The translations under genes were made by a program, and so were the position numbers. From Flammeovirga sp. OC4 (lineage in GTDB: Bacteria; Bacteroidota; Bacteroidia; Cytophagales; Flammeovirgaceae), in contig NZ_JTAM01000045.1 of NCBI RefSeq assembly GCF_000812565.1, positions 1-64,000 of the forward strand: a stretch of DNA of 64,000 nt, written 5' to 3'. Below are positions 16,569-26,900 of this stretch, in pieces; position 1 is the first letter of the stretch, and each line of letters starts with the position of its first letter. The notes beneath the pieces were generated by a model, which did no database searches, was not told the DNA's origin, and worked only from the letters and a program-made list of their open reading frames with translations.

Positions 16569-18411
16569 CGGTTTTATTGATTTTAGGGATGGACAATGTA
16601 GAAATATGTTCTCTTTCTACTGCTTTAATATTCGGATTTTCAAAAGATTTATAAGAGGTTCCTTCTTTGTATCTTGTATCTATTGTTACAGGTAAAGTTC
16701 CTTTGGGTTGAATTTTACCAATCATCATTTTTGCTACGGCATTTCGAAGTGCTTTTGAATTTTGATACGTGACTATAATACCGTTTTGTTTTTCAATACC
16801 TTGAAATGAACGAAGTACATAGGCATTACCCAAAACTACTGTAAAATGTTGAGGTAAAAGATTGGCCATTTCAATGTATTTCACCTGAGTGTAGGTGATT
16901 TTATAAGGATATTTTAATGCCGGTGAAGCTTTGCCTTTTTCCAATTCGACAGCAATATCTTTCGCTCCTTGCGTCATATAAAAACCTGACAACTGACTAA
17001 TAACAGTATCATAATTTTTTAGTTTCTTGATTAATGCATTTACGGTACTGATCGATGCATTTTTTGATAAGTAAAATGAAGTCACTTCCAAACCTTGACG
17101 TTCCAAAGTGGTCGTCAATTCTGAATATTCCCGCGTTCCAATATTGACCACGGCGATTTTTCCACTATTGGTTTTCAATGGCAAACCTCCTTCATATTGT
17201 AAAAGTGTCACAGCCTCATCGGCTATATTCTGAATTAAGTGAGTTGCTTTTAAAGGGTGTAAATCTTCTTTTAAACGTGCAGTAGAAATTGAAGTGACTT
17301 GATGTGCTCCCGTCCATTTTTTCATCAATAGCATACGCCATCCCTTTTGATCAATTTCTTCCCAAGATAAATTCCCCTTTTCAATTTCATCTTTCACGGC
17401 ATCAATAGCATCACCAATATGATTGGTAAACTCTACCACATCATTACCGGCTACTAATGCTTTTGCATCCGCTACCCCGTATTTTTGGAACCTTTTAGTA
17501 ATCGCATTCATCAAAATCCCATCCGTAAACACCAAACCATTAAAAGCTAATGAATCTCTTAATATCTCTGTCACAATTTTTGGAGATAAGGAAGAGGGTT
17601 GATCATCCCAAACGGGCACACTTAAATGAGCGGTCATTACCCCTCCGACACCTGCTTCTATTAATTTTTTATAAGGATATAGTTCCATAGAATCCAACCT
17701 TGCCACATCATGCGGTATCACGGGCAAATCTTTATGAGAATCGACACTCGTGTCTCCGTGTCCTGGAAAATGTTTTCCGACAGCCAAGACATTTTGAGAT
17801 TGAAGACCATACATATATTGAATCGCTTTTGCAGCTACTTTTTCTTTATTTTCCCCAAAAGACCTGTAATTGATCACTGGGTTTAAAGGGTTGTTATTTA
17901 AATCCACAACGGGACCATAACTTACTCCTACTCCTACCCTCTTTAACTGTTCTGCCATCTGAACTCCCATTTCAAAAATCAATTGATCATCTTCAATCGC
18001 TCCCAAAGTCATAGCATAAGGATAAGAAATACCGTCTTTTGGTAAGCGCATCCCCAAACCCCATTCTGCATCCAAAGTATACACTAAAGGTGTCTTTGCC
18101 ACTTTATTCAAATTATTGATGGCATTGATTTGAGTTTCAGCTCTGCCTTTAAAGAAGATAACACCGCCCACGTTATATTTTTTCACCAAGCCTTCTACCT
18201 CAGCATAACTATTTGAGGTATAATGCGGTACTATAAATAATTGTGCTATTTTTTCATCATCATCTAATGAATTCCAAACCGAGTCTACCCAATGTAAATC
18301 CTCCATAGAGGCATTAAAAAAAGAGGGAAAATGCTTCTTTTGTGCTGTTACAATTGTGCTTATCACAAGAAAGACCTTCAAAAAAAGTATTGATTTCAAG
18401 AAATTAGGCAT
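16561..18411 (-). CDS. nagZ: GH3 beta-N-acetylglucosaminidase (NagZ-like)
   Basis: A 616-residue glycoside hydrolase family 3 protein with a signal peptide (ending near TIVTAQ, residue 24). The NagZ-type KHFPGHGDTSVDSH loop at about 213-226 supplies the Asp-His acid/base dyad, and VFTDG (nucleophile Asp about 297) follows. A C-terminal GH3 domain (about 390-600) is present, unlike the single-domain NagZ of enterobacteria, so it resembles the two-domain Bacillus type. Likely role: removal of terminal GlcNAc from peptidoglycan fragments in the periplasm. Overlap with the NamZ-like gene supports a muropeptide recycling pair. Confidence 0.9.
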   Translation of the reverse strand: MPNFLKSILFLKVFLVISTIVTAQKKHFPSFFNASMEDLHWVDSVWNSLDDDEKIAQLFIVPHYTSNSYAEVEGLVKKYNVGGVIFFKGRAETQINAINNLNKVAKTPLVYTLDAEWGLGMRLPKDGISYPYAMTLGAIEDDQLIFEMGVQMAEQLKRVGVGVSYGPVVDLNNNPLNPVINYRSFGENKEKVAAKAIQYMYGLQSQNVLAVGKHFPGHGDTSVDSHKDLPVIPHDVARLDSMELYPYKKLIEAGVGGVMTAHLSVPVWDDQPSSLSPKIVTEILRDSLAFNGLVFTDGILMNAITKRFQKYGVADAKALVAGNDVVEFTNHIGDAIDAVKDEIEKGNLSWEEIDQKGWRMLLMKKWTGAHQVTSISTARLKEDLHPLKATHLIQNIADEAVTLLQYEGGLPLKTNSGKIAVVNIGTREYSELTTTLERQGLEVTSFYLSKNASISTVNALIKKLKNYDTVISQLSGFYMTQGAKDIAVELEKGKASPALKYPYKITYTQVKYIEMANLLPQHFTVVLGNAYVLRSFQGIEKQNGIIVTYQNSKALRNAVAKMMIGKIQPKGTLPVTIDTRYKEGTSYKSFENPNIKAVEREHISTLSIPKINKTDV

Positions 18412-18503
18412 ATATTTCGGATATAAGTGTTTTTTCTGTTAGCTCAAAACACTAAATTAATAACTCTCTTATCAAAAAACATTGTTTATTTACTTTCTTT
18501 TCA

Positions 18504-19445
18504 GTGATGTATTTTTTTGCAATTGTTTTCGCACTTTTTTTATTCCATCAAAATCTAATTTACGCTCAAGGTTGTAGTGATGCAGGTATTTGTACCACAG
18601 GAGCACTTAACCCAGAAAATGATGGAGAGAACCTCTCGTATTTTGAAAATAAATTTACAGTAGATTATCTATTGTATTATCAGCTTTATCAAGACAATCA
18701 AACCGATAGAGGTATTGGACTTTCTGTCAACTATCATCTGAATAGAAGAAATAGTTTTCAGATCAAAACAAATTACGCCATCAAAGAAAGCCCTTTGACA
18801 AGGACAAGCGGACTTGGTGACATTACGTTGGCTTACAGTTACGCTTTGCTGCAAACTGATAAATGGCAAATCTCTACGGTAATAGGTGGTAAAATCCCAA
18901 CGTCGGATGCTGATATCTCACTCAACGGTTTACCATTGCCGATGTATTTCAATACTTCATTGGGAACTTACGATGCCCTTTTCGGTTTTGCGATTTCATC
19001 AAAAGCATGGCATTTCTCTTTTGGTTACCAACAACCGCTGACTACTGCGTCGAAACACGAATACGACCCTGATTATTGGTCTGAACAGCCTAATTATAAA
19101 TGGATGCAAAATTGGTACCCTGCCACTCGTCACTTAGATCGTAAAGCGGACGTTTCAGGAAGGGTTAAATATACTTTAAGAACTTCAAAATGGTCGCTAT
19201 CTCCTTCTGTATTGGCTATTTATAAATTAGAAAATGGCTATGTAGAAAGCCTAAATAATGGGAATTATGATTTTGAGGGATCAGATGGTCTAGCCCTCAA
19301 TATTCTTGTTGAAGGAAGTTATAACTTCTCTCCTTATTTTAGTATGGGTGCTGTAGCTGGATATGCGGCGGTACAACGTCCGTTTAACCCTGACGGTTTA
19401 GCGAGAGATTACGTTTTTAACCTACTATTGAAACATCAATTCTAA
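18504..19445 (+). CDS. Outer-membrane barrel/transporter-like protein preceding TPR-CHAT gene
   Basis: A 313-residue protein with a signal peptide (ending LIYAQ). It then shows an N-terminal GCSDAGICTTGAL segment with two cysteines that could form a disulfide. The rest is a chain of beta strands (FTVDYLLYYQLYQ, GIGLSVNYHLNRRNSFQIKTNYAIKES, LGDITLAYSYALL, WQISTVIGGKIPTSD) typical of outer-membrane barrels. The role is unknown. It ends 4 bp before the TPR-CHAT gene, so the two are one operon, and it may form the membrane partner of that secreted protein. Confidence 0.65.
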   Translation: MMYFFAIVFALFLFHQNLIYAQGCSDAGICTTGALNPENDGENLSYFENKFTVDYLLYYQLYQDNQTDRGIGLSVNYHLNRRNSFQIKTNYAIKESPLTRTSGLGDITLAYSYALLQTDKWQISTVIGGKIPTSDADISLNGLPLPMYFNTSLGTYDALFGFAISSKAWHFSFGYQQPLTTASKHEYDPDYWSEQPNYKWMQNWYPATRHLDRKADVSGRVKYTLRTSKWSLSPSVLAIYKLENGYVESLNNGNYDFEGSDGLALNILVEGSYNFSPYFSMGAVAGYAAVQRPFNPDGLARDYVFNLLLKHQF

Positions 19446-19449
19446 GACA

Positions 19450-22137
19450 ATGAACAAAAAACTATTTTTTTATACTACCTACTTACTTCTACTTCCTCTT
19501 TCATTATTCAGTCAAAATGTATGGCTAGATAGTGCCATCTCTTATTATGAATATGGTGATTTTGATAAGTCGGTTGCATTACTTCATAAAATCCCCAATT
19601 CCTCTACCAAAACATTAAAGAATAGACAAAAAGCATGGTTGGGAAAAAACTTTGGACAACTAGGTTTATACACCAAAGCATTCCAAATTTTAGACGATAA
19701 TATTGATAAAAATTCACTGACATATATTGAAGTGCTCAATGCAAAAGGGTTCCTTTATCAAAATCAAGGGTATCCTAATGAAGCCATAAAAGTACTGGAA
19801 GAAGGAACATTATTACTGAATAAGTTTAAGGAAAGTCAACTCTTAAACACGCTCAAAATTGAAAACTTTTCCCTAACAGGCATTGCCTATTGGCAACTTG
19901 GAGCAATCGACGAAGCCTCTGACTACCTCAAACAAGCACTGATGCTGAACGAGCAAGCCAATGACAAAATCGGTGCAGCCAATATCAATTTAAATTTAGG
20001 ATTAGTCTACAGTGCTACTGATTCCTATAAAGCACAATATTATTACGAAGAAGCCTTAAAGGTTTATAACGAGATTTACCCTGAAGAAAACCATCCAAGT
20101 ATGGCTTCGATCTACATCAACATTGGCATTGTCTTTCAAAAGAATTTCATGCTAGACAAAGCAATTTCCTCTTTTGAAAAAGCAGCAAGTATTTGGGGTA
20201 AAACGTATGGTGAACAACATCCGAATATAGCATTTGCTTATGTAAACATGGCTGATGCTTATTTAAAAAGTAATCAACCAGAGTTAGCAGTCGAATTTTA
20301 TGATTTAGCACTTTCTCAATATCAGTCCATCTTCGGTGCTAAACATCCTGAAATTGCAAATATCTTCCTTAAAAAAGGAGAAATCAATTTCGAAGCGGGA
20401 AACACCAAAGAAGCCCTCCGATTATACCAAGAAGCATTGATTGCCAATAACACCAATTTTAATGATACGAATATCAACAGTCAACCTTCTGGAGAAGACT
20501 TCATTAGCCCGTTTATCAATATTGTGTTATTACAGAAAAAAGCGGAAGCCCTTGAAAAACTGCATTATACTAAAACACTAAAACGAAGTGATTTAATAGT
20601 TGGCGTTGAAGGTTTAAAACTTGCACATCATACGATTCAAAATGTAAGAACTACTCAAAGAAATAACGCTGATAAAATACGATTAAGTGCTGTCACCAAT
20701 GATATCTATTCAAGTGGTATCACATTGTGCCTAGCACTTTCTAAAGCCTCTATCAATTCTGAAAAATGGATTAAGGAAGCTTTTAATTTTGTGGAATGGA
20801 GTAAGGCTGCCACATTGTTAGCATCCATACAAGAAACAAACGCAAAATCCTTTTCTGGTATTCCATCTTCTTTATTAGAAAAAGAGAACCTCTTATTGGA
20901 AGAAGTGAGTGCCTTGGAGCAACAAATTCTTAATTGTAATCCTTCTGAGGTACAATCATTAGAAGAGCAATTATTTGAAACTCAAAGTGAGTTAAAGGCA
21001 CACGTAAGTGCTCTGGAAAAGGAATATCCGAAGTATTATGAATTAAAATACAAGCAGGAAAATATCTCTTATGGTGAAATTCAAGAAAATATAGGAAGTA
21101 ATGAAGCACTGATCAGCTACTTTATAGCGGAAAAAGAAGAGTTACTTTACATTTTTGTGATCACTAAGGGAAGCATCAAACTATTTACAGAAGTTTTTGA
21201 TGATAACGTAAAAGATGAAATTATTAGTTTGGAGACAGGCTTGAAATTCAATTTTGATGAAATCATCATCATGTCGACCAATTACCTGTCACCAATTTTA
21301 TTTCCATTTACATTCTCTGATAATATCAATAAGATTACATTTTTATTGGATGGACAAATCAACAACATCCCGATGGATTTACTCTTAACAGAAGAAGTAA
21401 CGGATAAGAATTTACCTTTCAACAAATACCCTTTCCTTGTCAACAAATTTGCCGTCAACTATAATTTCTCGGCTACTCTTGCTTTTTCAACTACTCAAGA
21501 AGAAGATGTTACGCCAAGCTTTGCAAGTTGGGCTCCCGTAAATTTCACAGACAGTTCCGGTACAGAAATCTTGAGTAGCTTATACGGTACACTTTCTGAA
21601 GTCAACGAGATTGGTGCTTTATTCAGAACTAAAGGATGGAATGCTCAAAATTACACCTATGCAAATGCTAGAAAAAGTATCCTAAAAAGTGATAGTGTCA
21701 ACACGTACAACTACCTTCACTTCGCAACGCATGGATTTGTAGATTCAGAGCACCCTAATCAATCTTTTATCTATTTATTAGACGAAGAAGGTCATGAGGG
21801 ACTTCTATACGCAGCTGACATTTATAATCTTGATTTAGATGTCAATTTGGTGACGCTGTCTGCCTGCGAAACAGGTATGGGTAAATTAAGTAAGGGTGAA
21901 GGATTAATCGGTCTATCGAGAGCATTAAAATATGCTGGAGCAAAGAATTCTATTGTTTCCCTTTGGAACATCAATGATTACTCTACGGCTTTATTAATGA
22001 AACATTTTTATAGTGGAATTACGGCAGGAGAGTCTATTTCTACCTCACTTCAAAAAGCTAAAATTAAACTTATCCAAGATGGTCTTTACTTCAGTCCATA
22101 TTATTGGGCTCCATTCACATTAATTGGTCATCATTAG
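19450..22137 (+). CDS. Secreted TPR-CHAT domain protein (caspase-like fold)
   Basis: An 895-residue protein with a signal peptide (LSLFSQ, about residue 22). Residues about 30-330 contain tetratricopeptide repeats of the kinesin-light-chain type (e.g. NINLNLGLVYSATDSYKAQYYYEEALKVY, ASIYINIGIVFQKNFMLDKAISSFEKA). A helical linker follows, and the C-terminal CHAT domain (about 600-893) carries the His-Cys pair: HFATHG (His761) and SACETG (Cys806). CHAT domains are clan CD cysteine-peptidase relatives. Both catalytic residues are intact. The signal peptide separates it from cytoplasmic TPR-CHAT effectors of type III-E CRISPR. The target is unknown; the preceding barrel gene is the closest partner. 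Confidence 0.88.
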   Translation: MNKKLFFYTTYLLLLPLSLFSQNVWLDSAISYYEYGDFDKSVALLHKIPNSSTKTLKNRQKAWLGKNFGQLGLYTKAFQILDDNIDKNSLTYIEVLNAKGFLYQNQGYPNEAIKVLEEGTLLLNKFKESQLLNTLKIENFSLTGIAYWQLGAIDEASDYLKQALMLNEQANDKIGAANINLNLGLVYSATDSYKAQYYYEEALKVYNEIYPEENHPSMASIYINIGIVFQKNFMLDKAISSFEKAASIWGKTYGEQHPNIAFAYVNMADAYLKSNQPELAVEFYDLALSQYQSIFGAKHPEIANIFLKKGEINFEAGNTKEALRLYQEALIANNTNFNDTNINSQPSGEDFISPFINIVLLQKKAEALEKLHYTKTLKRSDLIVGVEGLKLAHHTIQNVRTTQRNNADKIRLSAVTNDIYSSGITLCLALSKASINSEKWIKEAFNFVEWSKAATLLASIQETNAKSFSGIPSSLLEKENLLLEEVSALEQQILNCNPSEVQSLEEQLFETQSELKAHVSALEKEYPKYYELKYKQENISYGEIQENIGSNEALISYFIAEKEELLYIFVITKGSIKLFTEVFDDNVKDEIISLETGLKFNFDEIIIMSTNYLSPILFPFTFSDNINKITFLLDGQINNIPMDLLLTEEVTDKNLPFNKYPFLVNKFAVNYNFSATLAFSTTQEEDVTPSFASWAPVNFTDSSGTEILSSLYGTLSEVNEIGALFRTKGWNAQNYTYANARKSILKSDSVNTYNYLHFATHGFVDSEHPNQSFIYLLDEEGHEGLLYAADIYNLDLDVNLVTLSACETGMGKLSKGEGLIGLSRALKYAGAKNSIVSLWNINDYSTALLMKHFYSGITAGESISTSLQKAKIKLIQDGLYFSPYYWAPFTLIGHH

Positions 22138-22206
22138 GAACTTCTGAATGCTGTGGGTTGTTGTTGGAATTGACTATAAATGTTTTTCCCAAAAACTATT
22201 CTTTTT

Positions 22207-22929
22207 ATGAAGAGTAACGAAACCACAGTATTAGTAATTGATGATGAGAAAAATCTACTAGACAGTATTATCGACTTACTTGAGATTAATGACTTTAATG
22301 TATTAGCCGCACAAGGAGGACTTGAAGCACTTGAAATGATTGAAAATAGAATGCCTGATATCATTCTTTGTGATATCATGATGCCTCAAATGAATGGATA
22401 TATTTTCTTGCAGGAGTTAAGAAAAAATCCATTAGCTGTAGGTGTTCCTTTTATTTTCCTCTCTGCCAAAAGTGATAAACAGGATATCAGAAGAGGCATG
22501 GATTTAATGGCTGATGACTACCTCACAAAACCTTTTACGCATGAGGAACTTATTAGTAGCATTACCGCAAGAATGGCCCGTATTGATGTACTAAAAAGAG
22601 AAATTATGATGTTTATGCAAAACATCAATCATAGTATTGAAACGGTGCATTCTAATCTGACAAGTTCACCCATCTCAAATGAGCTAGAAACAGTAAAGGC
22701 AATGTTGAAAAGTCAGAATGAAGCAATTGAGAAATACTGCCATATCAATTCACACAAAGTAAGAGGTCCTTTGTGCAGAATAATGGGATTATTGGAATTA
22801 TTCAATGAACAAGACAGTGGCTACAACAAGGAGATTCTCACTCACTTGAAAACAAGTGCATCAGACTTAGATAAAATCACAAAGGAGATTTCCTATGCCA
22901 TCTCCACCACAACTAGAACCTCAGCGTAG
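22207..22929 (+). CDS. Response regulator receiver fused to a lone histidine-kinase dimerisation domain
   Basis: Start set at 22207 (MKSNETTVLVIDDE); an upstream ATG at 22180 would add 9 hydrophobic residues not expected for a receiver. Receiver domain about 5-120: VLVIDDEKN (acidic pocket), LCDIMMP (phospho-acceptor Asp), FLSAKS and DDYLTKPF. A helical linker follows. The C-terminal part has an H-box-like sequence CHINSHKVRGPLCRIMGLLELF (split here: HINSHKVRGPL, then CRIMGLLELF), as in HisKA domains, but the protein ends without a HATPase domain. It might act as a phosphotransfer or dimer partner. Terminator follows. Confidence 0.78.
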   Translation: MKSNETTVLVIDDEKNLLDSIIDLLEINDFNVLAAQGGLEALEMIENRMPDIILCDIMMPQMNGYIFLQELRKNPLAVGVPFIFLSAKSDKQDIRRGMDLMADDYLTKPFTHEELISSITARMARIDVLKREIMMFMQNINHSIETVHSNLTSSPISNELETVKAMLKSQNEAIEKYCHINSHKVRGPLCRIMGLLELFNEQDSGYNKEILTHLKTSASDLDKITKEISYAISTTTRTSA

Positions 22930-22936
22930 AAAAAGT

Positions 22937-22980
22937 AAAAGGTTTTTAGCAACATATCAATGCTGTTAAAAACCTTTTTT
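22937..22980 (+). terminator. Rho-independent terminator after the receiver-HisKA gene
   Basis: AAAAGGTTTTTAGCA / TGTTAAAAACCTTTTTT: long stem with an internal bulge and an 8-nt T-rich tail just after the stop codon. Confidence 0.75.
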
Positions 22981-23000
22981 AATACCTACCCCAGATTTCC

Positions 23001-23430
23001 CATTTAAGCTAAGTGATCGCTAACTATCAATCACCATTTCTACAATTTTTCTATGATTTACTTTCAAGCTCCCTTCTTCTTCATTTTTTCCATTGCTGAA
23101 AAAACGAAGCAAAAAAGCTAGGCTTAGAAGTCAAAAGCTAAATTCCACTCCTCTCGCCTAAATGATTTCAAACTCGCTAAAGCTCAAACAACAAAATCAT
23201 TTTTAACGGCTCAATACATGAAATTCTTAACGCTTTTCCCTTCAAGGCCGGGTGAGTAACTACTAAATGATTCTCTGATTACAGATCAAAAGTAAAGTGT
23301 TTTATAATTATCGTCTAAAATGCAATTCTGTAGAGACATTGCATTGCAACGTCCTCGCGAACCACTATACACAACCACTTATTCCTTATAAAGCGAACTA
23401 CTAGAATCAACGATAACTTAGTTTACAATA
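23001..23430 (+). repeat. Dispersed MITE-like element (copy 5, divergent right arm)
   Basis: The left half matches the family (degenerate end CATTTAAGCTAAGTG, the CTTCATTTTTTCC / GAAAAAACGAAG stem, AAATGATTT / AAAATCATTT hairpin, CCCTTCAAGGCCG block). The right half is different: the two-hairpin unit is missing, and an imperfect palindrome GACATTGC-ATT-GCAACGTC lies at about 23335-23353. The terminal repeat returns at the end (GATAACTTAGTTTACAAT). It ends 13 bp from the thioesterase stop. It looks like a recombinant or partly replaced copy. Confidence 0.78.
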
Positions 23431-23443
23431 TTTTGAATAGAGA

Positions 23444-23962
23444 TTATTTAATAATCTTCTCTTTCAACTGTGTAATTCTTTCCTCAAAAGAAGTTTTTGA
23501 AATATCCACATCCTTATTTCGGATCGTATCCAAATATTCAAAAACGGCTTCTTGGTGATCAGTACTTTTTCCAGTATTTGCCTCAATATACCTCATTTTA
23601 GACCACAATACCGTTTTAAGTTGTGTTTTCGCATCATTCATCATATAGTATTCTACCACAATGGAATTATGATCTACATGAATGATACTTGACTTTATTC
23701 TTACCCACTCTCCAACTGCAGCAGGTCGCAAGTAAGAAATTTGATGATTGAAAATCACCCAACCTGTACCAAATTCTTTATAAATGTCTGCAGTGTTATA
23801 ACCGTACAATTGTGGTACCCTATCCTCTCTAGCATTGAAGAAATAATCAAAATACTTAGAGTTATTTAAATGTCTGAAAGGATCACAATCTTGAAAACGA
23901 ATAATTACTCTCGACTCCGTTTCCTTCGGATAACTTTTCTGTAAATCGTGATAAAAAGGCAT
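23444..23962 (-). CDS. Acyl-CoA thioesterase, 4HBT hotdog family
   Basis: About 172 residues from the preferred start at 23962 (MPFYHDL); a start at 24001 would overlap the LptD gene by 26 bp. The hotdog thioesterase motif is clear: RVIIRFQDCDPFRHLNNSKYFDYF, in which the Asp of DCD and the HLNN segment form the catalytic region, followed by the central helix and strands (GWVIFNHQISYLRPA, VRIKSSIIHVDHNSIVVEY). The likely reaction is hydrolysis of acyl-CoA or acyl-ACP thioesters in the cytoplasm. It lies 14 bp after lptD and may be co-transcribed with it; the repeat element after its stop may affect termination. Confidence 0.85.
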   Translation of the reverse strand: MPFYHDLQKSYPKETESRVIIRFQDCDPFRHLNNSKYFDYFFNAREDRVPQLYGYNTADIYKEFGTGWVIFNHQISYLRPAAVGEWVRIKSSIIHVDHNSIVVEYYMMNDAKTQLKTVLWSKMRYIEANTGKSTDHQEAVFEYLDTIRNKDVDISKTSFEERITQLKEKIIK

Positions 23963-23975
23963 AAATAGGTTTATT

Positions 23976-26900
23976 TTATTGGAATCTGTCGTTACGGTCA
24001 ATCCATGAGTTACGTCTCTCCCATTTCAAATCTTGCAACATTGCAGCCTTCACCGCAATAGTGATATTATATGATTGTCGAGGACCAAATGGAATCCAGT
24101 TCGCAGTGAGTTGCCAACAGTGTAAATCTCTTGTAATATCAAACGAAGTATAGGAGAAAGCACCTTCTTTAAAGTCATAACCTGAACGGAAAGCAAATTT
24201 CCATTTTGGTGTCAGTGATACATCACCTGAGAAAGTAAACGTTTGTGTTACGGTCGGTTCTGCTTCACCTGTCTTATTATAGTTTAGGTTATAGTTTAAT
24301 GAAAGCGACCATGGAATATCAAAATCTAGATAGAGATCAGGGTTTCTTTTCATCTGCTCCAGCATCTGACGTTCCATCTCATTTCTTGGCTGTAACTGAT
24401 CCAATTTTTCTTCTTGTTTCTTCTTTGCTCCTCTTGGTGCTAATCGAGTACCCAATGAAACGGTAAGGTTACTTAAACTCGCCAACTGACCATCTGTATC
24501 CCAAAGAAGTTCTTTTGATTTATATTGACTTTTCACTACTTCTTTTTTGAGATCCTCATCATAGGCTGTTGATACAATTTCGTATTTGTAAGGGTTCCAA
24601 CGCGACTGTACCGAAACATCTACTTTCTTGAAAAGCGTTGTTCTGAAACCAGCACTGATATCGGACCAATTCAATGAATCTCGTTCAAAGTCGTAACCTG
24701 ATGAAATTTGCAAGTTGTTCAAAAGCATTGTTTTCTTCGCCTTTCCGGTTTCTTCGTCCTTTTTACCGGACTTCAATTCCAAGATGTTATTGATGGAGAA
24801 ACTCAGGTTATTACTCCTACCCGACGATGGTTTTCCGACTAAACCACCTTCTGATCTAAACATTTCACGACCGTTTGTATCCGTAGTCGAAGTTTGAACA
24901 TTTTGGTAGTAATCAAATCGTGGATCTCCAAAATCAGGTCTAAAACTCATCGAAACGTTAGGCTGAATAGTATGACGGATCACCGAACCTCCTTTCATGT
25001 TATAAAACATAAACATGTTGGTGTTGAAACCTACTGCTGTACTATATTCTTGATATCTTGTCAATTCGTTTGTTGTATCTACCAATACTGCGTTTTCCTC
25101 TTCAATAAAAGTATAATCATACTTGAAAGGGTGCCAGTATTCTTTGTAACTGAAGCTTGGTGAAAAAGTAAAATACTTTAGAACCTTCATTTGGGTAGAC
25201 ACCGGCAAATCATGGGTAACACCCCATTTGAAATCATCAGAATAATCTCCAAAATTGGTCAATAAATCAGGGTATCTTCCCGATTCGTCTGTACCATCTG
25301 AAATATCACCGTCATCACCAATTACATCGAAAGGCAATCTTCCTTGTCCTGGCTTGTTGGTCACCGAGCCAGATGCTCTCATATTATAAGTGAAACCAAT
25401 CTCAGAAATCGCATTAGACTTCTTAAATAAAGATTTAAAAGGTCTTGTACGAGCTACGTTAAAACTGGCTTCTGGAGTAATAGAAGCCTCACCTGTCTGA
25501 ACGTTTTGTTGATAACGTGTCTGAGCCGTTGTAGACATATTGACATTTCCAACCGCAAAGTTGTTACTATAACTGATCGATGAGTTCATTGAAGACTGTA
25601 AAAAGTCACCTGGATTCAAAGAGTTGTTTCTGTTATAATCTGAGTTCGCGATATTAATGTTTGCTGAAAACCTTGAGTTCTTTTTACTTTCTTGAGAGTG
25701 CGACCATTGAATTTGATAATCATTTCTTACCGTAATCGACCCATCATTTTCTTGAAAAAGGTTATTTACAAAGGAGAACCTAGTGTTACCACTAAAGGCA
25801 TATCTTTTACGATAGTTAGATGACACATTCAAACCCCACCCACCTAAAGAGTAGGCCGTACCTAAAACAGTCAAGTTAAAGTAATCTGTTAGTGCCAAGA
25901 AAACACCACCCTCTCTTAAATAAAAACCTCTATCTGTAGACTCACCATAAGTAGGCATTACAAAACCAGAAGTGTTATCTGAAGTAGCAGGGAAAAGTCC
26001 AAATAAAAATCCCAATGGTAAAGGGGATTCATTTAATTCAACCAAGAAAGGTCCTGATACAATACTTTTTTCAGGTACTACTTTTAATTTTTTTGTTCTA
26101 AAACCAAAGTGAGGATGTTCCAAACGACAGGTTGTATAAACGTTGTCTCCCATATACATCTCTGGTCCGGCAGTTTTTTTCACCACTTGTGAAGTAATAA
26201 TACCATCACTTTCTTCTGTCACAATACCTTTGATTAGACCTTTTTCCGTTTCATAGTTATAGATCATTTCATTAGCATTGAATGTCTTCTCACCATCCTT
26301 AAAGATAGGTTTTTCGACAATCTTTCCCGTGGAATCTGGAATACCTTGAGCTCGGACAATATGGGTTACAAAGTTCATTTGTATATCTCCGGCATTCAGC
26401 TTTTGCTCACCAAATTCTACTTCGGCATTACCCACCATATACATGGTTTGTGTACGCATCACAAAATTGGATGAGTCTGAGGTATAATCAACAGGTGATT
26501 CAAAAGCATCTTCGGTGGCGGCAATAGCATCATCTCCCTCCTTTTTCCAAAGATCTAGTGTTTCAATCATGTCTTCTTGTGGAAGATCGTAATCACTATA
26601 ATTGAAAATTACTTCTTCTAGATCGTCAAATACACCAGATGTCTTGGCTTCTTCCCAATCATCAGGGTCGGTAGATTTTAAGGCGGCGTCTAACTGATTG
26701 ATTCGATCAACGATCTCCGGTTCTGCCAAATCTTCACGTACTTGTTGAAGATCTCTATCTCCTCTAAATAGAACGGAATCCGCAAAAGCTTTCATTGCAA
26801 TTGCATAATTGGATATAAGTTCATTTTTAGCACCAGCATTTAGCCTATTCAAAGTAACGGCTAATTGTCTAGCTGCCTGCCTACTTTTGGCAGTGTCATT

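Noticed and set aside
19450-22137. TPR-CHAT as a CRISPR-linked (Craspase-type) effector
   Set aside because: It has a signal peptide, and no CRISPR array or cas gene was seen in the window.
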